Shown piece after piece: positions 55,891 to 63,724 of a DNA stretch of 64,000 bases; the stretch's first letter is position 1, and every line of letters starts with the position of its first letter. The position numbers and the translations under genes are program-made. The stretch is from Cytobacillus sp. IB215665. Lineage in GTDB: Bacteria > Bacillota > Bacilli > Bacillales > SM2101. The stretch is from positions 112,817 through 176,816 of the forward strand of contig NZ_JAXBME010000012.1 of NCBI RefSeq assembly GCF_033963835.1, given 5' to 3'. A model generated the notes under the pieces. That model was not told the origin of the DNA. It saw nothing but the letters and a program-made list of their open reading frames with translations, and did not search any database.

Positions 55891-56493
55891 ATGCCACTGT
55901 GGGTGAGAAAAACACTTGTCATCTTAATCACCATATGTACATTTGGATTAATAACTCCACCGCCATCTTTAACAGTCCCAGTTTCTAAATCCAATGACAC
56001 ATCGAAGCAAGATTTAGTTAACTCTGAGCTGACAGCTGATGATGAGGAGCACCTATTCCAGTTAAAGGTTGAAGATGATGAGAATAATAGACAACAATTT
56101 ATCGAAACGACGATGACTGCTGTTGAAGATAAGTCGTTTGAGAAATTTGGACAAAAAATTGGTCCTGTTATCGAGGATGAATTTCGTCTAGCTGTATTAC
56201 CCAAAATCGAAGAAGTAATACTAGATTTAACTAAACAATACCCAGATTATAAATTGCATAATTTATCAATTACAGAAAGTCCATCTGGTGGCTATGGAGA
56301 AAAAATATTTAACATATATGATAATGAGAAAAATAAGGATCTTGTCCGTTTTCATGTCAGAAGAGATCACCCACCTTTGGACGGATATTGGTTCAATTTT
56401 CACTACCATACGTATCAAGATACATTCCAAACACACAACGATTTAGGTAGTATATATTGGGACAAAAATACCCCACCACGGTGGAAAACCTAA
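55891..56493 (+). CDS. ypjP: YpjP-like exported protein
   Basis: 200 aa, about the size of B. subtilis YpjP (203). The N-terminus (MPLWVRKTLVILITICTFGL) is a signal-anchor; the rest is extracellular and ends with a conserved-looking DHPPLDGYWFNFHYH segment. Function unknown; in B. subtilis it lies between ypiP and thyB/dfrA. AAGGAAGG precedes ATG. A terminator follows at 56503. Confidence 0.85.
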   Translation: MPLWVRKTLVILITICTFGLITPPPSLTVPVSKSNDTSKQDLVNSELTADDEEHLFQLKVEDDENNRQQFIETTMTAVEDKSFEKFGQKIGPVIEDEFRLAVLPKIEEVILDLTKQYPDYKLHNLSITESPSGGYGEKIFNIYDNEKNKDLVRFHVRRDHPPLDGYWFNFHYHTYQDTFQTHNDLGSIYWDKNTPPRWKT

Positions 56494-56502
56494 GGTCGAT
56501 TT

Positions 56503-56537
56503 TTACGTTGCTTTTTCAAAAGCAACGTATTTTTTTG
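56503..56537 (+). terminator. Terminator of ypjP
   Basis: ACGTTGCTTTT and AAAAGCAACGT form an 11-bp stem, then ATTTTTTTG. Confidence 0.85.
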
Positions 56538-56866
56538 TTTTTTGCTATATTAAAAAACTATTTAGGAAACTAGTATTAAATATGATTCAGGTGAAAAACT
56601 ACTTTCTTGATGGATAGATATACATTCTTTAAGATGAATTATTCAGTAGTTTATTATACTTAAGTAACAAAGCTGCTTGATTGTAACAATATGGATCGTG
56701 ATTTCGACAAAATAATATTTTTTAGATCATAATATTTTGATAATTGACAACAATCGTTCACATGTATTAAAATAAAAAAGCAGCATGAAGACTTTGGTAT
56801 CCTCATCTTCATAAGTATTATTACCCTATAGTTTTTAACACAACAAAGTATTAAAGAGGTGAAGTT
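56538..56866 (+). other. Leader/promoter region of the symporter gene
   Basis: About 330 bp without a gene. A TTGACA near 56756 with a loose -10 (TTAAAA) 17 bases on may be the promoter. The leader contains TGAAGA/TCTTCA that can pair. Confidence 0.4.
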
Positions 56867-58102
56867 ATGTCATTAACAAAAAAAATATTAATTGGTATGG
56901 CATTAGGTATTTTCGTCGGGTTAGTTTTCAATATCGGAATTCCTCAATGGTTTGACGCAGCAGAAACTTACATTTTAACTCCACTCGGTAAAATCTTCAT
57001 TGGCTTAATTAAGCTATTAGTAGTACCTATTGTTATTATCTCACTAATTTTAGGAACTGCTGGAATAAGTGATCCGAAAAAATTAGGACGAATCGGGATT
57101 AAAACAGTTATCTTTTTCTTAATTACTACTTCTATTGCACTAGTAATTGCTTTATCTGTAGGTAATATTCTACAGCCAGGTCTAGTAGATGGATTAACTA
57201 TAGGTGAAGATACAGAAGTAGAAGCAAAAGAGGCACCACCGGTTATGGATACATTAATCGATATCATTCCAACTAATGCATTTCAAGCAATGGTTGAAGG
57301 AAACATGTTGCAAATTATCTTTTTCTCTATTCTAATAGGTTTTGCTATTACACAGCTTGAAGGAAAAGTACCTTCTATTAAAAAGATAATTGAAGAATCA
57401 AATAGTATATTAATGTTCTTGGTAGATGTTGTTATGAAGCTAGCTCCTATCGGCGCATTCGCACTTATAGCGGTTGCGATAGGTGGACAAGGATTTGATG
57501 CGATTGCTGCGATGGGTAAATATTTCATTGCTGTACTATTAGCTCTATTCATACATTTGTCAATAACATATGGTTCAGTTATATTAGTTCTTGGTAAAAT
57601 GAATCCGATTACTTTTGTTAAAAACTTCTTACCAGCTATAGCTGTTGCTTTTAGTACATCAAGTAGCTCAGCTACTTTACCAGTATCAATGGAAACAGCT
57701 CAAAAGAACTTAAAAATACCTAAGAGTATTAGTGGTTTCGTTCAGCCATTAGGTGCAACAATCAACATGGACGGTACAGCGATCATGCAAGGGGTTGCTA
57801 CAGTATTTATTGCTCAGCTATACGGTGTAGATCTTTCAATGGCTGATCTAGCTACTATCGTATTAACAGCTACATTAGCTAGTATCGGAACTGCAGGTGT
57901 TCCTGGTGTTGGAATAATTATGTTAACGATGGTACTAACATCTGTTGGATTAAGCTTAGAGGCAATTGCACTCGTTCTTGGTGTTGATAGGTTACTTGAT
58001 ATGACAAGAACAGCAGTTAATATTACTGGTGACGCTGCATGTGCGAAGTTTATCGCTAAATCAGAAGAAAAGCATGAAGCAAGTAATGCTAAAACTGCAT
58101 AA
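56867..58102 (+). CDS. Dicarboxylate/amino acid:cation symporter (DAACS)
   Basis: 411 aa, GltP/GltT/DctA family. Eight or so membrane helices with re-entrant loops: the serine-rich HP1 tip (STSSSSATLP) near 265-274, the TM7 NMDGT motif near 305, HP2 (GTAGVPGVG) near 345, and TM8 with DRLLDMTRTAVNITGDA carrying the carboxylate-binding Arg/Asp region. It takes up glutamate, aspartate or C4-dicarboxylates with Na+ or H+. AGAGGTG precedes ATG. Substrate is not resolved. Confidence 0.93.
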   Translation: MSLTKKILIGMALGIFVGLVFNIGIPQWFDAAETYILTPLGKIFIGLIKLLVVPIVIISLILGTAGISDPKKLGRIGIKTVIFFLITTSIALVIALSVGNILQPGLVDGLTIGEDTEVEAKEAPPVMDTLIDIIPTNAFQAMVEGNMLQIIFFSILIGFAITQLEGKVPSIKKIIEESNSILMFLVDVVMKLAPIGAFALIAVAIGGQGFDAIAAMGKYFIAVLLALFIHLSITYGSVILVLGKMNPITFVKNFLPAIAVAFSTSSSSATLPVSMETAQKNLKIPKSISGFVQPLGATINMDGTAIMQGVATVFIAQLYGVDLSMADLATIVLTATLASIGTAGVPGVGIIMLTMVLTSVGLSLEAIALVLGVDRLLDMTRTAVNITGDAACAKFIAKSEEKHEASNAKTA

Positions 58103-58105
58103 ACC

Positions 58106-58144
58106 AAAATAGCTAACCTAATAATTAGGTTGGCTATTTTTATA
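58106..58144 (+). terminator. Terminator of the symporter gene
   Basis: AAATAGCTAACCTAAT and ATTAGGTTGGCTATTT pair with one mismatch, followed by TTA. Confidence 0.8.
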
Positions 58145-58271
58145 TTTAAGTAGTTCATCTTCTCATTTCCATAATTTAATAGAGTTTGAGCACACCCTCC
58201 ACTGAATGATATATGTTACACTAAGATTACATATATATTACACTAGATTTTCAAGTTGGGGGGAGGCACCA

Positions 58272-58988
58272 TTGAACATGATGAAAAAAATGACGCTATT
58301 ATTATGTATATTTGTCCCCTTCCTTACGATCCCTTCCTCTGCTAATCAATATGGTGTACTACTAAAAAACTATCATCCAATAAATGAAATGACAGTTGTT
58401 CAACAACTATCAAACTATGAATATATTAAAGAGATTCTACTACTTCCAAATGAGGAATTTGACGAACGAGCAGTTCTTAATATAATACAATCGCTTAACC
58501 GAATTGATTCTGCAATAATGCAGAAATTAGTTAATAACAAAGTATATGTAAAATTGTTTAATGGTTCGATTGTTAATGAACCATTTGCTAACCACCTAGC
58601 AGGTGTGAGACCGAGAGGTTATGTGGATACTGACATGAAGTGGGATAGTGTTCCTGGAATGGGAGGAAATTACGTCGTACTTGTAAAAATAGGACATAGT
58701 GATAAAGGGCAAGGTCACGGTTCTCACAACCTTGAATTGCACGAGTTAGCGCATTCGATTGATGCGATTGTTTTTGATAACATTAGACATAGTATGGAGT
58801 TTTTGGCAGCTTGGAATTCGGAAGTGTCTACCATATTTCCTAATCAACCATATTTTAATGATTATCCAGAAGAATTTTTTGCAGAAGCTTTTGCTATGTA
58901 CTATACAAGTGATGAAACGAGAGAGCTTCTTGCGGAAAATGCCCCGTTAACAACGAGATATATACGTAGCTTACCGTTAATGAAATGA
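58272..58988 (+). CDS. Secreted zinc metalloprotease of the anthrax lethal-factor/PPEP (M34-like) family
   Basis: 238 aa. A signal peptide (about 1-25, ending PSSAN) precedes a mature domain with zinc motif HELAHSID near 157-164 and the downstream Glu/Tyr region DYPEEFFAEAFAMYY near 196-210. This matches the ATLF fold of pro-pro endopeptidases (PPEP-1 of Clostridioides, PPEP-2 and -3 of Paenibacillus and Geobacillus), which cut Pro-Pro bonds in surface proteins. GGGAGG suits TTG 58272 (or ATG 58278). It directly precedes dfrA, where B. subtilis has thyB. Confidence 0.83.
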   Translation: MNMMKKMTLLLCIFVPFLTIPSSANQYGVLLKNYHPINEMTVVQQLSNYEYIKEILLLPNEEFDERAVLNIIQSLNRIDSAIMQKLVNNKVYVKLFNGSIVNEPFANHLAGVRPRGYVDTDMKWDSVPGMGGNYVVLVKIGHSDKGQGHGSHNLELHELAHSIDAIVFDNIRHSMEFLAAWNSEVSTIFPNQPYFNDYPEEFFAEAFAMYYTSDETRELLAENAPLTTRYIRSLPLMK

Positions 58989-58997
58989 GGAAATTAG

Positions 58998-59510
58998 ATG
59001 TTATCAATCATTGTTGCATTTGATAAAAACCGTACCATTGGAAAAAACAACAGCATTCCGTGGCACCTTCCTAATGATTTAGCACACGTTAAACGTATAA
59101 CAATGGGTCACACTTTAGTTATGGGAAGAAAAACATTTGATTCTATAGGGAGACCGTTACCAGGTAGAAAAAATGTGGTTTTAACGAAAGATCGAAGTAT
59201 AGAAATAGAAGGTGTTCAACTGATTCATACAATCGATGACATCTTTCGTATTGAAGAACAAGCTAACACCGAGGAAGTATTTATTTTTGGTGGTGAGACA
59301 CTGTATAAGCAACTATTTCCATATGTCGATAAGCTGTATGTTACGTTTGTTGATGCTACATATGCAGGGGATACGTATTTTCCTTTTATCATTTCTGATG
59401 ATGACTGGGATTTGAAATCAAAGACAAAAGGTTTGAAGGATGAAGATAACAATATAGACTATTATTTCTTAACTTATGAACGTAGGAGAAGTGAAGAAGT
59501 AATAAGGTAA
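58998..59510 (+). CDS. dfrA: Dihydrofolate reductase
   Basis: 170 aa. N-terminus MLSIIVAFDKNRTIGKNNSIPWHLPNDL contains the folate-site W and D; the NADPH site VMGRKTFDSIGRPLPGRKN and VFIFGGETLYKQ follow. It reduces dihydrofolate to THF. ATG 58998 is nine bases after the protease stop, so the two genes probably share a transcript. No thyA or thyB is beside it, unlike B. subtilis. Confidence 0.96.
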   Translation: MLSIIVAFDKNRTIGKNNSIPWHLPNDLAHVKRITMGHTLVMGRKTFDSIGRPLPGRKNVVLTKDRSIEIEGVQLIHTIDDIFRIEEQANTEEVFIFGGETLYKQLFPYVDKLYVTFVDATYAGDTYFPFIISDDDWDLKSKTKGLKDEDNNIDYYFLTYERRRSEEVIR

Positions 59511-59639
59511 AAAAGTGCATAAGAAGCTTTGCTGCACCTAATACTTTGAACAGGTGCGATTAATGATGTCATTTCCGTTAATCATTATGACAAACCCAAG
59601 TATAATTGCATGTTTTTATTGTTGGTGAGAAATTTAAAA

Positions 59640-59684
59640 TATTTTCTGAAAATATATTTCATTTTAAATATTTCATGATATAAT
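59640..59684 (+). promoter_or_regulatory. CodY box and promoter of ilvA
   Basis: TATTTTCTGAAAATA at 59640-59654 matches the CodY consensus AATTTTCWGAAAATT at 13 of 15 positions. A TATAAT -10 lies at 59679-59684 with a loose -35 (TTTCAT) just after the box. CodY repression by branched-chain amino acids and GTP is expected, as for ilvA in B. subtilis. No T-box was seen. Confidence 0.8.
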
Positions 59685-59743
59685 GTTCCAATCACAACAT
59701 TAACGTATTAAAGTAATTACTACTTACAGAAAGGGTTTGTATA

Positions 59744-61015
59744 ATGAGCCAACAAGTTAAACAACAAGTAAAGCGTGTTCAACTCGAGGATATAATGATC
59801 GCCCATCAAACATTGAAAGATGTAGTAACTCATACCCCTTTACAGCGCAATGAAGTCTTATCAGAAAGATTTGATTGTAATATATATATAAAGAGAGAAG
59901 ATCTACAGGTTGTACGTTCTTTCAAAATTCGCGGAGCGTATAATTGTATCAAACATTTGTCAAAGCAAGAGTTGGAATCTGGAGTTGTATGTGCAAGCGC
60001 AGGCAATCACGCTCAAGGAGTTGCATATTCTTGTAGACATCTTGGTATTCATGGCAAGATATTTATGCCATCAACAACTCCAAGACAAAAGGTATCACAA
60101 GTAGAGCTGTTTGGGAAAGAGAACGTTGAAATTATCTTAACAGGTGATACATTTGACGATGCCTACGAGGAAGCCATGACATGCAGTAAATTAGAGAATA
60201 GACCATTCATACATCCATTTGACGATATGAACGTTATTGCTGGTCAAGGTACTGTGGCAGTAGAACTATTAAATGATTGCGATGAATCAATCGACTATAT
60301 TTTTGCTAGTATTGGTGGTGGTGGTCTCATTTCGGGAATTGGTACTTATGTAAAGAGCATTTCACCGCAAACAAAGGTCATTGGTGTTGAACCTGAGGGA
60401 GCTCCTGCCATGGTTGTATCTCGAAAAAAGGGGGAAGTGACGACTCTTGATACAATTGATAAATTTGTTGATGGAGCTGCTGTGAAAAAAGTAGGTGATA
60501 CGACGTTTAACATAAGTAACGCTGTCGTAGATGATGTACTGTTAGTTCCTGAAGGGAAAGCTTGTACGACAATACTTGAATTATATAATGAAAATGCTAT
60601 TGTTGCTGAGCCTGCAGGCGCATTACCAATTGCAGCATTAGATTTTTATAAAGACCAAATACGTGGGAAAACGGTTGTTTGTGTCATAAGTGGTGGTAAT
60701 AACGATATCGGAAGAATGCAAGAGATTAAAGAACGGTCTATGATGTATGAAGGCTTGCAACACTATTTTATTGTTAATTTCCCTCAGAGAGCTGGGGCGT
60801 TAAGAGAATTTCTAGATGAAGTGTTAGGTCTAACTGACGATATTTCAAGATTTGAATATACGAAAAAAAATAATAGAGAAAATGGACCTGCATTAGTAGG
60901 AATTGAATTAAAGCACAAAAACGACTATAAACCATTAATAGAACGTATGAACAAAAAAGGTTTTGCATATCAAGAAGTGAAAAAGGACAGCAATCTTTTC
61001 CATTTGTTTATTTAA
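59744..61015 (+). CDS. ilvA: Threonine dehydratase (biosynthetic)
   Basis: 423 aa. PLP-binding Lys in RSFKIRGAYN near 60, the Gly-rich phosphate loop SIGGGGLISG near 190, and NPIAxx-type AGNHAQGVAY near 86. A C-terminal ACT-like regulatory domain covers about 330-423. It converts threonine to 2-oxobutyrate for isoleucine synthesis. A strong CodY box lies upstream. It is a single gene with GGGTTTG in front. Confidence 0.96.
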   Translation: MSQQVKQQVKRVQLEDIMIAHQTLKDVVTHTPLQRNEVLSERFDCNIYIKREDLQVVRSFKIRGAYNCIKHLSKQELESGVVCASAGNHAQGVAYSCRHLGIHGKIFMPSTTPRQKVSQVELFGKENVEIILTGDTFDDAYEEAMTCSKLENRPFIHPFDDMNVIAGQGTVAVELLNDCDESIDYIFASIGGGGLISGIGTYVKSISPQTKVIGVEPEGAPAMVVSRKKGEVTTLDTIDKFVDGAAVKKVGDTTFNISNAVVDDVLLVPEGKACTTILELYNENAIVAEPAGALPIAALDFYKDQIRGKTVVCVISGGNNDIGRMQEIKERSMMYEGLQHYFIVNFPQRAGALREFLDEVLGLTDDISRFEYTKKNNRENGPALVGIELKHKNDYKPLIERMNKKGFAYQEVKKDSNLFHLFI

Positions 61016-61172
61016 CAGTTTATTTTTCGGTTAAAAAGAAGATTTTATGAATATAAGTAAATATGAATTTCTTGTGAATAATCTCTGTTCCTCATCCATT
61101 TTTGTTGGAAATAATAATATAATTTAACTAAGCTTTTCATGAAATATATATTGGAAACAGGGGGGGATAAAC

Positions 61173-61367
61173 ATGCTTACAAATATTGGGGTCCCGGGAC
61201 TTATACTTATATTAGTAATTGCTTTAGTTATATTCGGTCCTAAAAAACTTCCTGAAATTGGGCGATCTTTTGGACAAACGCTGAAAGAATTTAAAACATC
61301 TACTAAAGAATTAACTAGCGATGTGATTGACGAATTAGAAGAAGATAAAAAGAAGAAAGCGACCTGA
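61173..61367 (+). CDS. tatA: TatA, twin-arginine translocase pore subunit
   Basis: 64 aa. One N-terminal helix (about 6-21) with the hinge FGPKKLPE, an amphipathic helix ([14 protein letters not shown]), and an acidic-basic tail ([12 protein letters not shown]). TatA oligomers form the export pore for folded proteins. AGGGGGG precedes ATG. tatC follows 300 bp later, with an inverted-repeat element between. Confidence 0.94.
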   Translation: MLTNIGVPGLILILVIALVIFGPKKLPEIGRSFGQTLKEFKTSTKELTSDVIDELEEDKKKKAT

Positions 61368-61385
61368 AGTTCCATACTTAATTAA

Positions 61386-61504
61386 GGTTATTTAAGATTG
61401 ATTTATTCGTAATCCATGTATTTCTTCTATAATATTCGTGACAATCGCATAAACCTCTTCTAGCTGTTCTAGCATGAGCAGCAACAAAGGTAGTGATAAA
61501 GACC
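61386..61504 (-). mobile_element. Possible heavily decayed MITE-like element, copy 18
   Basis: GCAGCAACAAAGGTAGTGAT then AAAGACC at 61478-61504 resembles the family end; the rest is too diverged to be sure. Confidence 0.2.
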
Positions 61505-61506
61505 TT

Positions 61507-61634
61507 AAGAGGGTGGCTCATAATGAAAGGATTAGATTTCTTAGCCTCTATATATTGTATAACCTTCCAGGTAGCGATACCTATATACAACATATAAAGG
61601 ATTGTGAAGAAGATTCTTCAGGGGTCACCCTCTT
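61507..61634. repeat. Inverted-end element between tatA and tatC
   Basis: AAGAGGGTG(61507-61515) and CACCCTCTT (61626-61634) are perfect inverted ends, extendable with mismatches to about 13 bp (AAGAGGGTGGCTC / AAGAGGGTGACCC). The interior has further inverted repeats (GAAGAAGATTCTTC; TATTGTATA with TATACAACATA). Possibly a different MITE or a structured RNA. No transposase. Confidence 0.4.
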
Positions 61635-61671
61635 GAAATGTGGATGATGAAACAGAGGCGGGTGTTTGGAG

Positions 61672-62436
61672 ATGGAAGATCAAGAGATGAAACTGGTAGA
61701 CCACTTAGATGAGCTAAGGAAACGACTACTTATTACAATGGTGGCTTTTATCATTTTTTTTGTTTTAGCATTTATCTTTGTTAAAGATATATATAATTGG
61801 CTTGTAATGGGTCTAGACCCATATAGTATTACGTTAGTTATATTAGGTCCAAGTGAAGTATTATGGGTTTATTTTACAATTGCTGGAATATTAGCGATTG
61901 CTTGCACAATTCCGATATTGGCTCTACAAATATGGCTATTCGTTAAGCCAGCGTTGAAGCCTTATGAGCGGAAAATAACACTTTCATACATCCCAGCTTT
62001 ATTTATTTTATTTATCTTAGGTTTGTGCTTTGGCTATTTTGTTATACTTGACGTTGTTTTCGGCTTTTTAACAAGCTTAGGTGAAGAAATGTTTGATACA
62101 ATGTTTACGGCAGAAAAGTATTTTCAATTCGTCTTAACGATGACGATCCCATTTGCCATCTTGTTTGAGTTACCAGTTGTGGTTATGTTTTTGACGAGTA
62201 TTGGCATCATCAATCCATATGTTTTGCAAAAGGTACGAAAATACGCTTATTTCGTTTTAGTTATTATTTCAGTTACTATTTCACCACCTGACTTTATTTC
62301 TGACTTCTTAGTTACAATTCCGTTACTATTTTTATATGAATGTAGCATAATACTTTCGAAAATTATATACAAGAAAAAACAGAAGAAAGAAGAGCGAGAT
62401 CAAGTAGATATGTTGTCAAATGAAGTTGCAAAATGA
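61672..62436 (+). CDS. tatC: TatC, twin-arginine translocase receptor subunit
   Basis: 254 aa, six membrane helices. Conserved N-terminus LVDHLDELRKRLL, the periplasmic loop P-x-E region (GPSEVLWVYFT) and KPALKPYERK and ILFELPVVVMFL typical of TatC. It recognises the twin-arginine signal. ATG 61672 is chosen, with GGCGGG upstream; the in-frame TTG 61666 is possible. With tatA it forms a minimal Tat system; the cargo gene is not in view. Confidence 0.94.
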   Translation: MEDQEMKLVDHLDELRKRLLITMVAFIIFFVLAFIFVKDIYNWLVMGLDPYSITLVILGPSEVLWVYFTIAGILAIACTIPILALQIWLFVKPALKPYERKITLSYIPALFILFILGLCFGYFVILDVVFGFLTSLGEEMFDTMFTAEKYFQFVLTMTIPFAILFELPVVVMFLTSIGIINPYVLQKVRKYAYFVLVIISVTISPPDFISDFLVTIPLLFLYECSIILSKIIYKKKQKKEERDQVDMLSNEVAK

Positions 62437-62458
62437 CCTCTCAGAGGTCTTTTTTTTC
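62433..62458 (+). terminator. Terminator of tatC
   Basis: GACCTCT and AGAGGTC pair, with the tatC stop at the base of the stem, then eight Ts. Confidence 0.85.
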
Positions 62459-62603
62459 GCTCTTTATATGGCTCTTTTCTTAACCCCTGCCTGCAAAAGG
62501 CTACGTTTTATTATGAACAACGATGACGCGTATTAATCTACTTAGCTGTTCTAATGTTGTAAGAGTGGTTACATCGTTTTCGAAAATAACAATAATAAAA
62601 GCA

Positions 62604-62632
62604 TTGACAATTACTGTAGGGGGGTATAGTAT
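62604..62632 (+). promoter_or_regulatory. Promoter with CsoR-like operator before the sulfite/nitrite reductase-like gene
   Basis: TTGACA (62604-62609) and TAGTAT (62627-62632) are 17 bases apart; the spacer ATTACTGTAGGGGGGTA resembles the CsoR site (TACC-n-GGGTA) seen at csoR. This suggests copper control. Confidence 0.6.
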
Positions 62633-62687
62633 TGTGAGTGTAAACATGATACTTTAACATATTGAAAGATTGGAGAGATACTGAAAT

Positions 62688-63329
62688 ATGACTAAAGGGA
62701 AATTAATTACAATAGCTGTCAACGGCGGTGTAGGCTTCGGTGCAAAACTTACCTCCAAACAATTAATGGTGCTTGCTAAACATATTGGGGAAGATAGTGA
62801 GGTAGAGCTTACAACCTTTCAACAACTCTATATAGACGTTGCAGAAAATGAAGTCGATGCAGTTGTCGCGGATTTAGAGAACAATGGATTTTCATGTTAT
62901 CCAGTTGGTATGTACGTAAAGAGTTTAAGAACTTGTAATTTTTGTAAGGGCGCTGAAGAAGAAGGAATGCCTGTAGCTATCGAACTGAATAAACGCATTG
63001 CTGGGAGAGAAGTACCATTTCCAGTTCGTCCAGCATATACAGGGTGTCAAAATGCTTGTGGTGAACCACTTATGAACGATATTGGCGTTATAAAAAATAA
63101 AGATAGCTATGATCTATACATTGGTGGCAAAGCAAAAGGCGTTGATGCAAAAGTAGCAAAGCTTTTTAAATCCCAACTTACGCCAGAAGATTTATATACA
63201 ACAATAGACGATATATTAGCAGTATATCAACAACAAGGCAAGAAGAGAGAGCATTTTGCAAAATTTATAGATCGGGTAGGGTTTAATCAATTATTACATG
63301 AGGTCGAAGATAGTCTCGAAAAAAGATAA
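62688..63329 (+). CDS. Nitrite/sulfite reductase-like (siroheme/4Fe-4S half-domain) protein
   Basis: 213 aa. An N-terminal ferredoxin-like half domain (about 1-75) precedes a cysteine-rich core with the two pairs expected for a coupled siroheme-4Fe-4S site: TCNFCKGA near 86 and GCQNACGEP near 123 (C-x5-C / C-x3-C style), plus a basic middle (RPAYTG). Full reductases have two such halves; this is only one, so it is probably a redox or copper-stress partner rather than a full enzyme. It shares a CsoR-type operator with csoR, which starts 57 bp after its stop. Function not established. Confidence 0.72.
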   Translation: MTKGKLITIAVNGGVGFGAKLTSKQLMVLAKHIGEDSEVELTTFQQLYIDVAENEVDAVVADLENNGFSCYPVGMYVKSLRTCNFCKGAEEEGMPVAIELNKRIAGREVPFPVRPAYTGCQNACGEPLMNDIGVIKNKDSYDLYIGGKAKGVDAKVAKLFKSQLTPEDLYTTIDDILAVYQQQGKKREHFAKFIDRVGFNQLLHEVEDSLEKR

Positions 63330-63337
63330 TTATCCGC

Positions 63338-63366
63338 TTGACATATACCTTACAGGGGTATACTAT
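63338..63366 (+). promoter_or_regulatory. Promoter and CsoR operator of csoR-copA
   Basis: TTGACA (63338-63343) and TACTAT (63361-63366) are 17 bases apart. The spacer contains ATACCTTACAGGGGTAT (63345-63361), a near-perfect CsoR palindrome, so copper binding to CsoR would release repression. Confidence 0.85.
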
Positions 63367-63386
63367 ATAACTAAGAGGTGATCACA

Positions 63387-63707
63387 ATGGATAATGATTG
63401 TCATGTAAGTGATGAGGGGAAAATGCTTGCGACACCCCGAAGTGATAAAGAAAAGGATCAGTTAATAAAGCGTCTAAAAAGAGTAGAAGGACAGGTTCGA
63501 GGTATTCAAAAGATGGTTGAAGATGATCGTTATTGTGTTGATATTCTTATCCAAGTTTCAGCGATCAATTCTGCTTTGAAAAATGTAGGGTTTCAATTAT
63601 TAGAACGACATGCACATCACTGTGTATCTGACGCTATAAAAGAAGGTTCAGGTGATGAAGCAATAGAAGAATTAATGAAAGTAATTAAACAGTTCTCTAA
63701 ATCATAA
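63387..63707 (+). CDS. csoR: CsoR, copper-sensing repressor
   Basis: 106 aa, all-helical DUF156 family. Copper ligands Cys-His-Cys: YCVDIL near 50 and ERHAHHCVSD near 75-79. AGAGGTGA precedes ATG 63387 (the GTG at 63378 overlaps the site). It represses copper-efflux genes in the absence of Cu(I). copA follows 17 bp later, and a matching operator lies upstream. Confidence 0.95.
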   Translation: MDNDCHVSDEGKMLATPRSDKEKDQLIKRLKRVEGQVRGIQKMVEDDRYCVDILIQVSAINSALKNVGFQLLERHAHHCVSDAIKEGSGDEAIEELMKVIKQFSKS

Positions 63708-63724
63708 ATATGGGGATGATCAAT

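Noticed and set aside
59511..59743. T-box leader for ilvA
   Set aside because: The T-box core (GGGTGGTACCGCG-like) and specifier hairpin are absent; a CodY box explains regulation better.
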